DNA from: Fulvimonas soli
GTDB lineage: Bacteria; Pseudomonadota; Gammaproteobacteria; Xanthomonadales; Rhodanobacteraceae
Length of the DNA: 64,000 nucleotides
Direction of reading: 5' to 3'
Assembly: GCF_003148905.1 (NCBI RefSeq)
Contig: NZ_QGHC01000001.1
Location: 273,128 to 337,127 of the forward strand
Positions within the stretch are counted from its first letter, which is position 1. Every line of letters starts with the position of its first letter. Below the pieces are notes generated by a model. It was not told the DNA's origin and did not search any database. It saw nothing but the letters and a program-made list of their open reading frames with translations. The translations under genes and the position numbers were made by a program. Positions 34,866 through 44,078 of the stretch are shown piece after piece.

Positions 34866-36110
34866 ATGTTCCGACCGCTCGAGCTCTTCATCGGCCTGCG
34901 CTACACCCGCGCCAAGCGGCGCAACCAGTTCATCTCCTTCATCTCCGCGGTGTCGGTGGTGTGCATCGCGATCAGCGTGACCGCGCTGATCACCGTGATG
35001 TCGGTGATGAACGGCTTCGACGACGAGCTGCGCTCGCGCATCCTGGGCGCGATCTCGCACGCCACCGTGTCGGGCCTGCCCGGCGAGAGCGTGCAGGACT
35101 GGCGCAGCGCGGTGAAGGTGGCCGAGGCCAACCCGCACGTGAAGGGCGCCGCGCCCTACGTGGAGACCGAGGCCTTCCTGCAGGCGCGCCGTCCCAGCGG
35201 CGCGCTGGTGCGCGGCGTCGAGCCGGGCGAGGAGCCCAAGGTGTCCGACATCGGCCGCCACATGGTCGAGGGCAAGCTGTCCGACCTCACCCCGGACAGC
35301 TGGAACATCGTGCTCGGCAAGGAGCTGGCGCTGCAGCTGGGCGTGGGCGTGGGCGACCGCGTCACCATGGCGGTGCCGGAGTTCCGCGCCACGCCGATGG
35401 GCAGCGTGCCGCGCCTGCGCGCCTTCCACGTCAGCGGCATCTTCGAGATGGGCATGCAGGAGTTCGACTCCGGCCTGGCGCTGGTCAACATGGGCGACGC
35501 CGAGAAGCTCAACGGCCTGGACGGCCCCACCGGCATCCGCCTCAAGCTCGACGACCTGTTCAACGCGCGCCCGGTGGCGCGCGAGCTGGCCGGCGCGCTG
35601 GGGCAGGTCTACCGGGTGGAGACCTGGATGGACAGCCACGCCAACTTCTTCTCCGCGATCTCGATGGAGAAGAAGGTGATGTTCATCATCCTCTCGCTGA
35701 TCATCCTGGTGGCGGTGATCAACCTGATCTCGATGCTGATGATGCTGGTGACCGACAAGCAGGCCGACATCGCGATCCTGCGCACGCTGGGCTCCACGCC
35801 GCGCAGCATCATGGGCATGTTCATGGTGCAGGGCGTGCTGGTGGGCCTGGTCGGCACCGCCTTCGGCGTGGGCCTGGGCTCGCTGCTGTCGTGGCGGTTG
35901 CCGGGCATCGTCAGGTGGATCGAGCACGTCACCGGCGTGACCTTCCTCTCGCCCGACGTGTATTACATCAGCGAGCTGCCCAGCAAGCTGCAGGCCGGCG
36001 ACGTGGGCTGGGTGGCGCTGGTCACCTTCCTGTTCTCGCTGCTCGCCACGGTCTATCCGGCGTGGCGCGCCTCGCGCACCCAGCCGGCGCAGGCCCTGCG
36101 CTATGAGTAA
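34866..36110 (+). CDS. lolC: Lipoprotein-releasing permease LolC/LolE/LolF type
   Basis: A 414-residue MacB-like permease: one N-terminal helix ([20 protein letters not shown]), a periplasmic domain of ~230 residues, and three C-terminal helices beginning [20 protein letters not shown] with the coupling stretch [20 protein letters not shown]. With LolD it releases outer-membrane lipoproteins to LolA. Only one permease gene is present beside lolD, so the complex may be a LolF-type homodimer unless a partner lies elsewhere. It overlaps lolD by eight bases. Confidence 0.93.
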   Translation: MFRPLELFIGLRYTRAKRRNQFISFISAVSVVCIAISVTALITVMSVMNGFDDELRSRILGAISHATVSGLPGESVQDWRSAVKVAEANPHVKGAAPYVETEAFLQARRPSGALVRGVEPGEEPKVSDIGRHMVEGKLSDLTPDSWNIVLGKELALQLGVGVGDRVTMAVPEFRATPMGSVPRLRAFHVSGIFEMGMQEFDSGLALVNMGDAEKLNGLDGPTGIRLKLDDLFNARPVARELAGALGQVYRVETWMDSHANFFSAISMEKKVMFIILSLIILVAVINLISMLMMLVTDKQADIAILRTLGSTPRSIMGMFMVQGVLVGLVGTAFGVGLGSLLSWRLPGIVRWIEHVTGVTFLSPDVYYISELPSKLQAGDVGWVALVTFLFSLLATVYPAWRASRTQPAQALRYE

Positions 36111-36813
36111 GCCGATGACCGCCATGCCAGACGCCGTCCTGCGCGCCAGCCACGTCGCCAAGACCTACGAGGAGGGCGACCTCAGGACCCCGGTGCTGAC
36201 CGACGTCAGCTTCGCGCTGAAGCGCGGCGAGACGCTGGCGATCGTCGGCGCCTCCGGCTCGGGCAAGAGCACGCTGCTGCACATCCTCGGCGGCCTGGAC
36301 ACGCTGTCCGGCGGCGAGGTGGAGGTGGACGGGCGCGTGCTGTCGAGGCTCTCCGACGCCGAGCGCGGCCGCGTGCGCAACCGCTCGCTGGGCTTCATCT
36401 ACCAGTTCCACCACCTGCTGCCGGAGTTCACCGCGCTGGAGAACGTGTGCATGCCGCTCTTGATCCGCGGCACCGCGATCGGCGAGGCGCAGCAGCGGGC
36501 GATCGCGCTGCTGGAGCGGGTGGGGCTGGGCGCGCGCCTGCACCACAAGCCGGCGGAGCTCTCCGGCGGCGAGCGGCAGCGCTGCGCGGTGGCGCGCGCG
36601 CTGGTCACGCGGCCGGCCTGCGTGCTCGGCGACGAGCCCACCGGCAACCTCGACGAGGCCAACGCGGCGCAGGTCTACGCGCTGATGCTGGAGCTCAACC
36701 GCGAGATCGGCACCAGCTTCATCCTGGTCACCCACGACAACCGGCTGGCCGCGCGGATGGACCGCACGCTGCGGCTGCACAACGGGGTGCTGGAGTCCTA
36801 CAGCCACGATTGA
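36103..36813 (+). CDS. lolD: Lipoprotein-releasing ATPase LolD
   Basis: A 236-residue ABC ATPase. Walker A is [20 protein letters not shown], the signature is [20 protein letters not shown], Walker B is [13 protein letters not shown] and the H-loop is [11 protein letters not shown]. The Q-loop region [19 protein letters not shown] is typical of LolD. It powers sorting of lipoproteins to the outer membrane together with the upstream permease. A REP-like element follows the stop. Confidence 0.95.
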   Translation: MSKPMTAMPDAVLRASHVAKTYEEGDLRTPVLTDVSFALKRGETLAIVGASGSGKSTLLHILGGLDTLSGGEVEVDGRVLSRLSDAERGRVRNRSLGFIYQFHHLLPEFTALENVCMPLLIRGTAIGEAQQRAIALLERVGLGARLHHKPAELSGGERQRCAVARALVTRPACVLGDEPTGNLDEANAAQVYALMLELNREIGTSFILVTHDNRLAARMDRTLRLHNGVLESYSHD

Positions 36814-36831
36814 GCCGTGGCGGGTTCCGGG

Positions 36832-36899
36832 ATCGCGGCCGGAGGCCGCTCCCACAGGAGAGGGGCGGCGACATGGTGGGAGCGGCCTCCGGCCGCGAT
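36832..36899. repeat. REP-like palindromic pair, copy 3
   Basis: ATCGCGGCCGGAGGCCGCTC and its inverted copy flank a 24-base spacer. It lies 18 bases behind lolD and about 100 before comEC, both on the plus strand. The stem could separate the two transcripts. Confidence 0.9.
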
Positions 36900-37007
36900 G
36901 ACCCACGCATGCCGCGCGGCCTGCCTACACGACTTTCAGCCGCTTCCCCGCGCCGACCGCGCTAGCCTGCCCGCATTCCGGCCATGGACGGGGAACGGAG
37001 CGCAGGG

Positions 37008-39311
37008 ATGCCGCGCGCGACCACAACGGCGATCGCCTTCCTGCTCGGCGTGCTCGCCGTGCAATGGCTGCCGCGGCTGCCGCCGGGCTGGAGCCTCGCG
37101 CTGCTGGCGCCGGTTGCGGCGCTCGCCGGCTGGCGCTGGCCGCGCCTGCGTCCGCTCGCGCTGTGCCTGCTCGGCTTCGCATGGGCCACCTGGCGCGGCG
37201 GCCTGGCGATGGACCTGCGCCTGCCGCGCGAGCTGGAAGGGCGGGACGTGCTGGTGACCGGCCGCGTCGACGGCCTGCCGCTGGTCCGCGACGATGCGAC
37301 GCGGCTGGCCTTGACGGTCGAGCGGGCCGCGCTGGATGGCCGGCCGTTGCCATTGCATGGGCGGATCGAGCTGTCCTGGTACGACCGCGCGCCGCCGGTG
37401 CCGCCATGCTCGCGCTGGCAACTGCTGCTGCGCCTGAAGCGCCCGCGCGGGCTGCTCGATCCGGGCGCGAGCGACGCCGAGCGCGCGGCGCTGGAGCGGC
37501 GCGTCGCGGCGGTCGGCTACGTGCGCGAGGACCCGCGCAACCGTTCCCTCGGAGAACCGTCGGCCTGCCTCGACGGGCTGCGCGACCGCATCGCCGCCGG
37601 CATCGCCGCGCGCGTGCGCGATCCGCACGACGCGGCGCTGCTGCGGGCCTTCACGGTGGGCGACACGCGCGGCCTCGACCGGCACGACTGGGCGGTGGCG
37701 CGCGCCAACGGCATCCCGCACCTGATCGCGATTTCCGGCTTCCACGTCGGCGTGGCGGCGATGGCCGGGGCGGGGCTGGTGGGCCTGTGCTACTGGCTGT
37801 GGCCGGCGCTGGCGCTGCGCGTGCCGCGACTGCCCGCACAGGCGCTGAGCGCGGTGGCCTCCGCGGCCGGGTACGGCGCGCTGGCCGGCTTCGGCCTGCC
37901 CACGGTGCGCACGCTGCTGATGATCGCGGCCGTGGCCGGCGCCCGCTGCGGCCGGCGCCACGCGGGCGGCGCCCACTCGCTCGCGCTGGCCCTGCTGGCG
38001 ATGCTGCTGGCCGATCCGCTGGCGGTGCTGGCGGCCGGCTTCTGGCTGTCGTTCCTCGGCGTGGCCTTCCTGATGCTGTGCCTGTCGGCGCGCGGCCGCG
38101 GCCTGCGCGGCTTCCTGCACGAGCTGTCGGCCGGGCAGCTGGTGATGACGGTGGCGCTGCTGCCGCTGGGCATGTGGTTCTTCGGCGAGGCCTCGCTGGT
38201 CGGCGCGCTGTCCAACCTGGTCGCGGTGCCGTTCGTGAGCTTCGTGATCGTGCCGCTGGCGCTGGCCGGCATGGCGCTGCTCGGGCTGGGCCCGCCGCTG
38301 GCCGGTCCGGTGCTGCGCGGGGCGGGCTGGCTCGCCCACGCGCAGTGGTGGCTGCTCGAGCGCATGGCGCAATGGCCCGGCGCGCACTGGTACCTGCCGG
38401 AGGTGCGGCCGTGGGCGCTGGTGCTGGCGCTGCTGGGCGCGCTGTGGCTGTTCGCGCCGCGCGGCCTGCCGCTGCGCGCCTGCGGCGCGCTGCTGTTCCT
38501 GCCCCTGCTGTGGCCGCCGCGGGAGGCGTTGCCGGACGGCGCCTTCCGCGCCTGGGTGCTGGACGTGGGGCAGGGCCTGTCGGCGGTGGTGCGTACCGAA
38601 CACCACGCGCTGGTCTACGACGCCGGCGCGGCCTATCCGTCCGGCTTCGACCTGGGCGAGGCGGTGGTGGCGCCGGCGCTGCACGCGCTCGGCATCGGGC
38701 GGCTGGACGTGCTGATGGTCAGCCACGCCGACAACGACCATGCCGGCGGCGCGGCCGCGGTGGCGGAGGCCTTCCCGGAGGCGGCGCGCTACGCCGGCGA
38801 GCCGGAACGCATGGCGTTGCCGATGCAGGGCTGCCGCGCCGGGCAGGCGTGGCAGTGGGATGGCGTGCGCTTCCGCGTGCTGTGGCCGGCCGCAGGAACG
38901 GGACAGGCGAAGGACAACGACCGCTCCTGCGTGCTGCTGGTGGAAGGCGCGGGCGGCCGTCTGCTGCTGACCGGCGATATCAGCGGCCGCGTCGAGCCGC
39001 AGGTGGCCGCGGCGCTCGGGGACGGCGACGGCCGCGCGCTGGCGCTGCTGGTGCCGCACCACGGCAGCCGCACTTCCTCGGGCGCGGCCTTCATCGCCGC
39101 GCTGCGGCCGTCGCTGGCGCTGGTGTCGGCCGGCTGGCGCAACCGCTTCGGGCATCCGCATCCGCTGGTGCTGCGGCGCTACGCGCAGGCCGGCGTGCCC
39201 GTGCTGAACACCGCCGAGGCGGGCGCGATCATGCTCGACGCGCCGGCGGACGGGCCGCCGCGGGCGGCGGAGCTCCGGCGGATGCGCGAGCGGCGCTACT
39301 GGCGCGAGTAG
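37008..39311 (+). CDS. comEC: DNA-uptake channel ComEC/Rec2
   Basis: A 767-residue inner-membrane protein. ATG 37008 has GGAG about seven bases before it; an ATG eight codons earlier lacks such a site. The N-terminal OB-like DUF4131 region precedes the Competence domain with NGIPHLIAISGFHVGV and several helices. The C-terminal metallo-beta-lactamase-like domain (LDVGQGLSAVVRTEHHALVY, VLMVSHADNDHAGG, LVPHHGSRTSSG) is complete. It moves single-stranded DNA into the cytoplasm during natural transformation, so the organism may be transformable if the pilus machinery is present. Confidence 0.95.
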   Translation: MPRATTTAIAFLLGVLAVQWLPRLPPGWSLALLAPVAALAGWRWPRLRPLALCLLGFAWATWRGGLAMDLRLPRELEGRDVLVTGRVDGLPLVRDDATRLALTVERAALDGRPLPLHGRIELSWYDRAPPVPPCSRWQLLLRLKRPRGLLDPGASDAERAALERRVAAVGYVREDPRNRSLGEPSACLDGLRDRIAAGIAARVRDPHDAALLRAFTVGDTRGLDRHDWAVARANGIPHLIAISGFHVGVAAMAGAGLVGLCYWLWPALALRVPRLPAQALSAVASAAGYGALAGFGLPTVRTLLMIAAVAGARCGRRHAGGAHSLALALLAMLLADPLAVLAAGFWLSFLGVAFLMLCLSARGRGLRGFLHELSAGQLVMTVALLPLGMWFFGEASLVGALSNLVAVPFVSFVIVPLALAGMALLGLGPPLAGPVLRGAGWLAHAQWWLLERMAQWPGAHWYLPEVRPWALVLALLGALWLFAPRGLPLRACGALLFLPLLWPPREALPDGAFRAWVLDVGQGLSAVVRTEHHALVYDAGAAYPSGFDLGEAVVAPALHALGIGRLDVLMVSHADNDHAGGAAAVAEAFPEAARYAGEPERMALPMQGCRAGQAWQWDGVRFRVLWPAAGTGQAKDNDRSCVLLVEGAGGRLLLTGDISGRVEPQVAAALGDGDGRALALLVPHHGSRTSSGAAFIAALRPSLALVSAGWRNRFGHPHPLVLRRYAQAGVPVLNTAEAGAIMLDAPADGPPRAAELRRMRERRYWRE

Positions 39312-39418
39312 TCCGTCGCAAAACCGCAGGGTGCGCCCCCCGCCGGAAGCGCGGACGCGCGGGCCCGGACTGCTATGATGACGCCCCCTTCCACCGACCG
39401 CAGCGTGCGGGAGTCGTC

Positions 39419-40078
39419 GTGCTCGAGATTCTGATGGCTGGCGGGTGGGCGATGCTGCCCATCCTGATCTGTTCGGCGGTCGCCCTGGCGATCGTGCTGG
39501 AGCGTTGCTGGACCCTGCGCCGCAAGTCGGTGCTGCCCGAGGGCCTGGGCGACGAGGTGCGCCAGTGGGCGCGCACCGGCCAGCTCGACCCGGCGCACCT
39601 GCAGGCGCTGTCCGAGGGCTCGCCGCTGGGCCAGCTGCTGGCCGCCGCGCTGTCGGTGCGCAACCGCCCGCGCGAGCAGATCAAGGAGCGCATCGAGGAC
39701 ACCGGCCGCCACGTGGTGCACCGCATGGAGCGCTACCTGAACACGCTGGGCACCATCGCGCTGATCGGCCCGCTGCTCGGCCTGCTCGGCACGGTGATCG
39801 GCCTGATCCGCATGTTCATGCAGGTGATGGCCGGCGGCATGGCCGACCCGACCAAGATGGCCGGCGGCATCGGCGAGGCGCTGATCTGCACCGCCACCGG
39901 CCTGATCGTGGCGATCCCGGCCTACGTGCTGCACCGCTACTTCCGCTCCAAGGTGGCCGGCTACTGCGTGGCGATGGAGCAGCAGGCCACGCTGCTGCTG
40001 GACGAGCTGACCGCCGCGCCGGCCGCGGCGCCGCGCGCGCGCCGCGCCGCGGCGGCGGCCGAGCAGGGCGCGGGCTGA
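39419..40078 (+). CDS. exbB: MotA/TolQ/ExbB proton channel protein
   Basis: A 219-residue protein with three helices. The GTG start at 39419 has GGGAG upstream. The TolQ/ExbB core appears as IERIEDTGRHVVHRMERYL-like sequence, then NTLGTIALIGPLLGLLGTVI and GGIGEALICTATGLIVAIPA. It forms a proton-driven motor with the ExbD-like partner four bases downstream. Located between comEC and msbA, this pair is commonly found beside msbA-lpxK in Xanthomonadales; its energised partner (TonB or another) is not in this window. Confidence 0.93.
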   Translation: MLEILMAGGWAMLPILICSAVALAIVLERCWTLRRKSVLPEGLGDEVRQWARTGQLDPAHLQALSEGSPLGQLLAAALSVRNRPREQIKERIEDTGRHVVHRMERYLNTLGTIALIGPLLGLLGTVIGLIRMFMQVMAGGMADPTKMAGGIGEALICTATGLIVAIPAYVLHRYFRSKVAGYCVAMEQQATLLLDELTAAPAAAPRARRAAAAAEQGAG

Positions 40079-40082
40079 TCGC

Positions 40083-40514
40083 ATGCGCATCGGCAACGAC
40101 CGCCGCGGCGACGACTTCGAGATCAACGTGGTCTCGCTGATCGACGTGCTGCTCACCCTGCTGATGTTCTTCGTGCTCACCACCACCTTCGTGCAGCACT
40201 CGCGCATGCAGGTGACCCTGCCCAGGGCCAGCACCGAGGACCGCGACATGCAGGCGCCCGCGCTGACCGTGATGATCGACCGCGACGGCCACAGCTACGT
40301 GGGCAGCGACGAGGTGCTGGGCGAGGGCGTGGAGCCGCTCAAGCAGGCGATCGCCCGCGCGGCGGGCGACGACCGCGAGCGCCCGGTGGTGATCCGCGCC
40401 GACGCGATGACCCCGCACCAGTACGTGGTGACCGCGATGGACGCGCTGGGCCAGCTCGGCTTCACCCGGCTGTCGATCGCCACCACGCCGGACCGCGCGG
40501 CGGACAAGCCGTGA
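40083..40514 (+). CDS. exbD: ExbD/TolR biopolymer transport protein
   Basis: A 143-residue protein with one N-terminal helix. INVVSLIDVLLTLLMFFVLT carries the membrane Asp that handles protons in ExbD. The periplasmic domain follows (PALTVMIDRDGHSYVGSDEV, PVVIRADAMTPHQYVVTAMD). It works with the upstream ExbB-like subunit. Its stop overlaps the msbA start (GTGAG context), so the gene is coupled to lipid export genes. Confidence 0.94.
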   Translation: MRIGNDRRGDDFEINVVSLIDVLLTLLMFFVLTTTFVQHSRMQVTLPRASTEDRDMQAPALTVMIDRDGHSYVGSDEVLGEGVEPLKQAIARAAGDDRERPVVIRADAMTPHQYVVTAMDALGQLGFTRLSIATTPDRAADKP

Positions 40515-42283
40515 GCCAGCCGAAGAAGAAGATCGACTGGGCGCAGACCTGGAGAGTCTACCGGCGCCTGCTCGGCTACCTGGTGCCGTACCGCTGGATC
40601 GGCGTGGGCACCATCGTCGGCCTGATCCTCGACGCGCTGGGGCAGACCGCCTTCGTGCAGTTCATCAAGCCGATGATCGACGACCTGTTCGTCAAGAAGG
40701 ACACGCAGGCGATCTTCTGGCTGCCGATCTACATCCTGGCGGTGGCGGTGGTGCGCGGCGTCGCCTCGTACGGCTCAGACTACGGCATGGGCATCCTGAG
40801 CCGCGGCGTGGTGCAGGACATCCGCAAGGACGTGTTCGCCAGCTACCTGCGCCTGCCGGTGCGGTACTTCTCGCAGGAGGCCTCCGGCCAGCAGATCTCG
40901 CGCATCACCTACACCGCCGACCAGGTGGCCAAGGCCTCCACCTCCGCCTTCAAGTCGATGCTGCAGGACAGCCTGCTCGCCATCGGCATGGTGGCCACCA
41001 TGCTCTACAACAGCCCCTACCTGGCCCTGGCGCTGCTGGTGCTGGTGCCGGCGATGGTGTGGCTGGTCACCTGGATCAGCCGGCGCTACCGGCGCATCAG
41101 CCGGCGCGTGCAGGACACCATGGGCACGGTGGCCGGCGCGGTGCGCGAGGTGGTGGACGGCCACCGCGAGGTGCGCATCTTCGGCGCCCAGGCCAGCGAG
41201 CAGCGCCGCTTCGACGAGGTGGCCGAGCGCACCGCGAGGTTCAACCTGAAGATCTCCTCCACCAGCGCGCTGTCCAGCGCGATGGTGCAGACCACCGCGG
41301 CGCTGGCGCTGGCCGGCATCGTGTGGCTGGCGACGCTGCCGTGGGAGATCGGCCGCATGACCGCGGGCACCTTCACCGTGGTGATGTTCGCGATGATCGG
41401 CCTGATGACGCCGCTCAAGCGCCTGACCAACGTGCAGGGCGACATCCAGCGCGGCGTGGCGGCGGCGGAGGAGCTGTTCGAGATCATCGATCTGCCGGCC
41501 GAGCGCGACACCGGCAACCGCGTCGTCGAGCGCAGCCGCGGCGACGTCCGCTTCGAGGGCGTCAGCCTCGCCTACACCGAGGCCGCCGGCAACGTGCTGC
41601 ACGGCATCGACCTGCATTGCCCGGCCGGCTCGGTGACCGCGCTGGTCGGCCGCTCCGGCAGCGGCAAGACCAGCCTGGTCAGCCTGCTGCCGCGCTTCCT
41701 CGTGCCCACCGGGGGGCGCATCCTGCTGGACGGCGAGGACTACCTCTCCCTCACCCTGGACTCGCTGCGCCGCCAGATCGCCTGGGTGGGCCAGGACGTG
41801 ATGCTGTTCGACGGCACCGTGGCCGAGAACATCGCCTACGGCGAGCTGGCCGGCGCCAGCGAGGCGGAGATCGTGCGGGCGGCCGAGGCCGCCAACGCGA
41901 TGGAATTCGTGGCGCGGCTGCCGCAGGGCATCCATTCGCCGATCGGCGAGGCCGGCAGCCTGCTGTCCGGCGGGCAGCGCCAGCGCATCGCCATTGCCCG
42001 CGCGATCCTCAAGAACGCGCCGATCCTGATCCTGGACGAGGCCACCAGCGCGCTGGACACGCATGCGGAACGGCTGATCCAGCAGGCGCTGAACGAGCTG
42101 ATGCGCAACCGCACCACGCTGGTCGTGGCGCACCGGCTGTCCACCATCGAGGGCGCCGACCAGATCGCGGTGATGGACCAGGGACACATCGTCGAGCGCG
42201 GCACCCACGCGCAGCTGCTGGCGCTGGGCGGGCACTACGCGATGCTCCACCGCATGCAGTTCCACGACCGTCCGGCCGACTGA
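40511..42283 (+). CDS. msbA: Lipid A export ABC transporter MsbA
   Basis: A 590-residue half-transporter: six helices in the first ~320 residues (YLVPYRWIGVGTIVGLILDA, GLMTPLKRLTNVQGDIQRGV) and a C-terminal ATPase with Walker A VGRSGSGKTSLVSLLPRF, signature SLLSGGQRQRIAIARAILKN and Walker B ILILDEATSALD. It flips lipid A-core across the inner membrane. The start is a GTG overlapping the exbD stop. It is followed by lpxK after ten bases, the usual pairing. Confidence 0.97.
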   Translation: MSQPKKKIDWAQTWRVYRRLLGYLVPYRWIGVGTIVGLILDALGQTAFVQFIKPMIDDLFVKKDTQAIFWLPIYILAVAVVRGVASYGSDYGMGILSRGVVQDIRKDVFASYLRLPVRYFSQEASGQQISRITYTADQVAKASTSAFKSMLQDSLLAIGMVATMLYNSPYLALALLVLVPAMVWLVTWISRRYRRISRRVQDTMGTVAGAVREVVDGHREVRIFGAQASEQRRFDEVAERTARFNLKISSTSALSSAMVQTTAALALAGIVWLATLPWEIGRMTAGTFTVVMFAMIGLMTPLKRLTNVQGDIQRGVAAAEELFEIIDLPAERDTGNRVVERSRGDVRFEGVSLAYTEAAGNVLHGIDLHCPAGSVTALVGRSGSGKTSLVSLLPRFLVPTGGRILLDGEDYLSLTLDSLRRQIAWVGQDVMLFDGTVAENIAYGELAGASEAEIVRAAEAANAMEFVARLPQGIHSPIGEAGSLLSGGQRQRIAIARAILKNAPILILDEATSALDTHAERLIQQALNELMRNRTTLVVAHRLSTIEGADQIAVMDQGHIVERGTHAQLLALGGHYAMLHRMQFHDRPAD

Positions 42284-42293
42284 GCCCCGCGCC

Positions 42294-43295
42294 ATGGCGA
42301 TCGAGGACACGCTTGCCTCGGCCTGGTACGGCGATGCGCGTCCCCCCTGGTGGACCCGTCCGCTGGCCGCGCTGTACGGCGGCGTGGCGGCCTGCCGGCG
42401 CCGGCTGTACGGCAGCGGCCTGCTGCGCAGCGAGTGCCTGCCGGTGCCGGTGCTGGTGGTCGGCAACCTCACCGCCGGCGGCACCGGCAAGACCCCGCTG
42501 ACCATCGCCCTGGCCGAGGCGCTGCGCGAGCGCGGCCGGCGCCCCGGCGTGGTCAGCCGCGGCTACGGCGGCCGCCGGCGCGGACCGCTGCTGCTCGGCG
42601 ACGAGCCGGACCCGGCCGAGGTCGGCGACGAGCCCTGCCTGATCCGCGCCGCCGGCGTGCCGGTGGCGGTGGGGCGCGACCGTCCGGCGGCGGCGCGCCT
42701 GCTGGCCGAGGCCGGCTGCGACGTGGTGATCGCCGACGACGGCCTGCAGCACTACCGGCTCGCGCGCGACGTGGAGATCTGCGTGGTGGACGGCGCGCGC
42801 CGCTTCGGCAACGGCCGCCTGCTGCCGGCCGGCCCGCTGCGCGAGCCGCTGGCGCGGCTGCGGACGGTGGATTTCGTGGTCTGCAACGGCGCCGCGATGG
42901 AAGGCGCCGCGACCATGCGGCTGGAGGGGGCGGAAGCGGTCGCGCTGGCCGGCGGAGCCCGCAGGCCGCTGGCGGATTTCGCCGGGCGCGCGGTGCATGC
43001 GGTGGCCGCCATCGGCAACCCGCAGCGCTTCTTCGACGCCCTGCGCGCGCGCGGCATCGAGGTGATCGGGCACGCCTTTCCCGACCACCACGCCTTCGCG
43101 CCCGCCGACCTCGCGTTCGGCGACGACCGGCCGGTGCTGATGACCGACAAGGACGCGGTGAAATGCCGCCGCTTCGCGCAGCCGCACTGGTGGCGCGTGC
43201 CGGTGCGCGCCGAGTTGCCGGCAGGATTCATCGAAGCCGTGGCCGCCCGGCTGGAGGCGGCGCGGAAGCCGGCGGTGCGGGGCGGCGGCGCCTAG
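42294..43295 (+). CDS. lpxK: Tetraacyldisaccharide 4'-kinase LpxK
   Basis: A 333-residue kinase that phosphorylates the lipid A precursor at the 4' position. The P-loop is VVGNLTAGGTGKTPLTIALA, followed by RPGVVSRGYGGRR and the conserved VVIADDGLQHYRLARDVEIC. The end (MTDKDAVKCRRFAQPHWWRV) is complete. It sits at the inner leaflet and completes the msbA-lpxK unit. Confidence 0.97.
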   Translation: MAIEDTLASAWYGDARPPWWTRPLAALYGGVAACRRRLYGSGLLRSECLPVPVLVVGNLTAGGTGKTPLTIALAEALRERGRRPGVVSRGYGGRRRGPLLLGDEPDPAEVGDEPCLIRAAGVPVAVGRDRPAAARLLAEAGCDVVIADDGLQHYRLARDVEICVVDGARRFGNGRLLPAGPLREPLARLRTVDFVVCNGAAMEGAATMRLEGAEAVALAGGARRPLADFAGRAVHAVAAIGNPQRFFDALRARGIEVIGHAFPDHHAFAPADLAFGDDRPVLMTDKDAVKCRRFAQPHWWRVPVRAELPAGFIEAVAARLEAARKPAVRGGGA

Positions 43296-43682
43296 AACGT
43301 TTCCGGTCCCGGAGCGCAAGGCATCCGGGCAGACCCGGTCCGTAAGAGGTTGTTCACGGTTTCCCGTGCCCGCCGGAGCTGCCTGTGCGTGGGCCAGGGA
43401 AGCGCGAAGGCACACGGAGAGGCGCCATGGGTGGCGCCGGCTTTGAGGCGCGAAGAGTGGACGCCGCTCCGCGACTGCGCGGCATGGCGGAACGGGGGGA
43501 TGGCCGGGGCATCGCGGCCGGAGGCCGCTCCCACAAGGCTGGCGGGGCCCCGTGGGAGCGGCCTCCGGCCGCGATCAGCCCGATGCCTGCACGGCAGATG
43601 GCCTCGAAGGAGCGGGCGCAGCGAGTCACCCGGCTAGGTGCGCCGCGCGAGGCACGCCAACCCCCGGTTCCGCGCACCCGGG
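43296..43682. other. Intergenic stretch between lpxK and the his regulator
   Basis: The gap holds one REP-like element (43511-43575) and no open frame with a ribosome binding site. A minus-strand frame of 80 codons exists but runs through the REP and has no domain. The last 60 bases before the next gene carry the his promoter, described separately. Confidence 0.6.
43511..43575. repeat. REP-like palindromic pair, copy 4
   Basis: A complete pair: ATCGCGGCCGGAGGCCGCTC, a 19-base spacer and the inverted unit GAGCGGCCTCCGGCCGCGAT. It lies between lpxK and the his promoter. Confidence 0.92.
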
Positions 43683-43711
43683 TTGCGACGCCCGCCGCCA
43701 TACCCTATGAT
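43683..43711 (+). promoter_or_regulatory. Sigma70-type promoter of the his operon
   Basis: TTGCGA, an exact 17-base spacer and TATGAT. This is the best promoter match I see in the window. A start near 43718 would give a leader of about 25 bases. Confidence 0.75.
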
Positions 43712-43720
43712 GCGTTCCAT

Positions 43721-43740
43721 CGTATTAACGCATTAGTACA
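43721..43740. promoter_or_regulatory. TrpR-like operator over the his start site
   Basis: CGTATTAACGCATTAGTACA has half-sites GTATTA and TAGTAC (one mismatch from symmetry) six bases apart. The layout and 13 of 20 bases match the known symmetric trp operator core, CGTACTAG-TTAA-CTAGTACG. It sits directly downstream of the -10 box and two bases before the start codon of a TrpR-fold gene, ideal for autorepression. Confidence 0.65.
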
Positions 43741-43742
43741 TT

Positions 43743-44078
43743 ATGAAGCGCCGTTCGCTCGATCCCGAAACGCCGGTGGAGTCCGCCGAGCAGAGCCTGT
43801 GCGAGGCACTGCTCTCGCTGCGCAGCGCGGAGGAGATGCAGGCCTTCCTGCACGACCTGTGCACGCCGGCCGAGCTGGAGGCGCTGGTGGACCGCTGGCG
43901 GGTGGTGCCGTACCTGCTGGACGGGCTGTCCTACCGCGAGATCCACGAGCGCACCGCGGTGAGCATCACCACCATCGGCCGGGTGGCGCGCTTCCTCAAC
44001 CAGGGCAGCGGCGGCTACCTCGCCGCCGCCGCCCGCGCCGCGCGCCGCCGCGCGGCCGCACGCAAGGCCAAGGCATGA
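43743..44078 (+). CDS. TrpR/YerC-family repressor, probable regulator of his genes
   Basis: A 111-residue DNA-binding protein of the TrpR fold. The core reads SAEEMQAFLHDLCTPAELEA, LVDRWRVVPYLLDGLSYREI and HERTAVSITTIGRVARFLNQ, the last being the helix-turn-helix. YerC-like members in front of hisG have been proposed as histidine-responsive repressors (HisR). The C-terminus is Ala/Arg-rich. Its stop overlaps the hisG ATG (ATGA), so it is the first gene of the his operon, and the operator-like dyad just before it suggests autoregulation. Confidence 0.88.
   Translation: MKRRSLDPETPVESAEQSLCEALLSLRSAEEMQAFLHDLCTPAELEALVDRWRVVPYLLDGLSYREIHERTAVSITTIGRVARFLNQGSGGYLAAAARAARRRAAARKAKA

Noticed and set aside
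43292-43534. 80-codon frame on the minus strand behind lpxK
   Set aside because: It reads through a REP-like element and has no start signal.
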